A stretch of 9,209 nt of DNA from Dethiosulfatibacter sp. (lineage in GTDB: Bacteria; Bacillota_A; Clostridia; Tissierellales; Dethiosulfatibacteraceae). Below the pieces are notes generated by a model. It was not told the origin of the DNA, did no database searches, and worked only from the letters and a program-made list of their open reading frames with translations. Made by a program: the position numbers and the translations under genes. Positions 8,258 to 9,209 of this stretch are shown here, piece by piece (the first letter of the stretch is position 1; each line of letters starts with the position of its first letter). The stretch lies in contig JAHRFV010000250.1 in the NCBI GenBank assembly GCA_019084435.1, forward strand, positions 1 to 9,209. Reading direction: 5' to 3'.

Positions 8258-9097
8258 GCTATAATCTCGTGCAATCTGAGCACCTATCCTTGCATTGTTG
8301 TAAACCAGTTCTATATTCGCCAAGAGGCTTCTGTTGCCGGTGATTGATTTGATTTTACCAAGCAGATAAGGTGTTGTTTCTTTTCCTTTTATGTTCAATT
8401 TGTCAGCCTCCATGAGAGCGGATTTTATGGCTTCATTGATATAATCCGAATCGATTTCATGATCCTTTGGAATCGGATTTGCAATCACTATGCCTCCATC
8501 GAGCCCTAGATTCCATTTGGCAATCATTGCCTTTGCAATCTCTTCTGTGGAATCCATCTCATAATCGCATCTAAAACCGCTATCAATATTATAGAATGCA
8601 GGAAAGCTGATTGTCTTGTAACCTAGCACCGGTACCCCCAACGTTTCAAGCTTTTCCAGCGTCAGACCGATATCCAGTATTGATTTGGCTCCTGCGCATA
8701 CCACAGCGACATTGGTTTGTGCAAGCTCTGTCAGATCGGCTGATACATCCAATGTGTCAGCGCCACCCCTGTGAACACCACCAATTCCTCCGGTAACAAA
8801 TACCTTTATACCAACTAGGTTGGCGCAGATCATAGTTGCTGATACTGTAGTAGCTGCGTCATAACCCTTTGATAGTATGACTGGTAGATCCCGCCTGCTG
8901 GCTTTCAGAACATTTTTGCTCTTTCCCAGGTATTCGATTTCTTCTCTGTCTAGCCCAACAACTATCTTGCCGTCTATGATTCCAATAGTTGCCGGCACGA
9001 CGTCATAGGATTCTATGATTCTTTCAACCTCCAAGGGCGTCTCAATATTATGCGGATAAGGCATACCATGGGCTATGATGGTTGACTCGAGGGCAAC
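8246..9097 (-). CDS. psuG: Pseudouridine-5'-phosphate glycosidase (5' end missing)
   Basis: PsuG splits pseudouridine 5'-phosphate into uracil and ribose 5-phosphate in the cytoplasm, a step in breakdown of modified RNA. The 283 residues present start at VALESTIIAHGMP, which aligns about 27 residues into the E. coli protein. Key residues are visible: E in VALEST, K in VLKASRRDLP, the motif GGIGGVHRGG, K in CAGAKSILD, ANPIP, and NN in IELVYNNA near the end. The reading frame stays open upstream to an ATG at 9185-9187, but those codons lie in an inverted copy of this gene read antisense and are not PsuG. The true start is therefore missing. An adjacent kinase (psuK) is often found with this gene; none is visible here. 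The gene is terminated separately from the ruvC operon. Confidence 0.93.
   Translation of the reverse strand, partial: VALESTIIAHGMPYPHNIETPLEVERIIESYDVVPATIGIIDGKIVVGLDREEIEYLGKSKNVLKASRRDLPVILSKGYDAATTVSATMICANLVGIKVFVTGGIGGVHRGGADTLDVSADLTELAQTNVAVVCAGAKSILDIGLTLEKLETLGVPVLGYKTISFPAFYNIDSGFRCDYEMDSTEEIAKAMIAKWNLGLDGGIVIANPIPKDHEIDSDYINEAIKSALMEADKLNIKGKETTPYLLGKIKSITGNRSLLANIELVYNNARIGAQIARDYSRLR
8855..8966. repeat. Left arm of 112-bp perfect inverted repeat (inside psuG)
   Basis: This segment is identical over all 112 bases to the reverse complement of 9098-9209. It is the genuine psuG copy, encoding on the minus strand the stretch from IVVGLDREE through SRRDLP to KGYDA. The arms are separated by 131 bases (8967-9097). 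Confidence 0.97.
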
Positions 9098-9209
9098 GAT
9101 AGTTGTTGGGCTAGACAGAGAAGAAATCGAATACCTGGGAAAGAGCAAAAATGTTCTGAAAGCCAGCAGGCGGGATCTACCAGTCATACTATCAAAGGGT
9201 TATGACGCA
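9098..9209. repeat. Right arm of the inverted repeat; displaced psuG fragment at window end
   Basis: This is an exact inverted copy of 8855-8966 that runs to the last base of the window. It encodes a PsuG fragment on the plus strand (VVGLDREEIEYLG, then KASRRDLP), opposite to the real gene, with no start or stop of its own. Identity ends exactly at 9098/8966. Perfect identity, head-to-head orientation, disruption of a conserved gene and position at the edge all point to a fold-back chimera from amplification, library preparation or assembly rather than a biological element. Confidence 0.93.

Noticed and set aside
9098..9187. N-terminal extension of PsuG starting at the ATG at 9185-9187.
   Set aside because: The codons are the antisense of a duplicated PsuG segment; the real coding frame in that DNA is on the plus strand.
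8855..9209. A hairpin telomere, invertible promoter or transposon end made by the inverted repeat.
   Set aside because: There is no recombinase, no transposase and no target duplication. The repeat is ordinary psuG coding sequence and breaks that gene, so a fold-back artefact explains it better.

Overview
The window looks like part of the chromosome of a low-to-moderate GC anaerobic Firmicute of the class Clostridia. The reasons are the clostridial gene order ruvC-ruvA-ruvB-spoIID-like-queA-tgt-yajC, a SCIFF (six cysteines in forty-five residues) ranthipeptide precursor with its radical SAM maturase, and strong AGGAGG-type ribosome binding sites. Every gene reads on the minus strand, so the biological order runs from the right end to the left end. 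No species can be named from the sequence alone.

Right end (about 8218-9209): a 5'-truncated pseudouridine-5'-phosphate glycosidase gene (psuG) with an intrinsic terminator that overlaps its stop codon. The last 112 bases of the window are a perfect inverted copy of an internal piece of the same gene. The apparent N-terminus of PsuG is therefore antisense read-through and not real protein. The simplest explanation is a fold-back (chimeric) sequence at a contig edge.

Centre (about 1766-8221): one compact transcription unit that begins at a good sigma-A-type promoter just after the psuG terminator and ends at a strong terminator just after yajC. It carries the Holliday-junction resolution set (ruvC, ruvA, ruvB), a secreted SpoIID/LytB-type cell-wall protein, two queuosine tRNA-modification enzymes (queA, tgt) and the Sec accessory membrane protein yajC. 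Genes are separated by 0-9 bases or overlap by 4.

Left end (1-1760): a separate unit with its own extended -10 promoter. It starts with scfA, a 45-codon gene for the SCIFF precursor. A terminator-like hairpin follows, then scfB, the radical SAM/SPASM maturase, and finally the start of a gamma-carbonic-anhydrase-type hexapeptide-repeat gene that overlaps scfB by 17 bases and runs off the window. The hairpin would let the cell make more precursor than enzyme. This ranthipeptide cassette is the most interesting biology in the window. It belongs to a known family rather than being a new system. No intergenic gap exceeds about 140 bases, and I saw no tRNA, rRNA, CRISPR array, insertion sequence or riboswitch.
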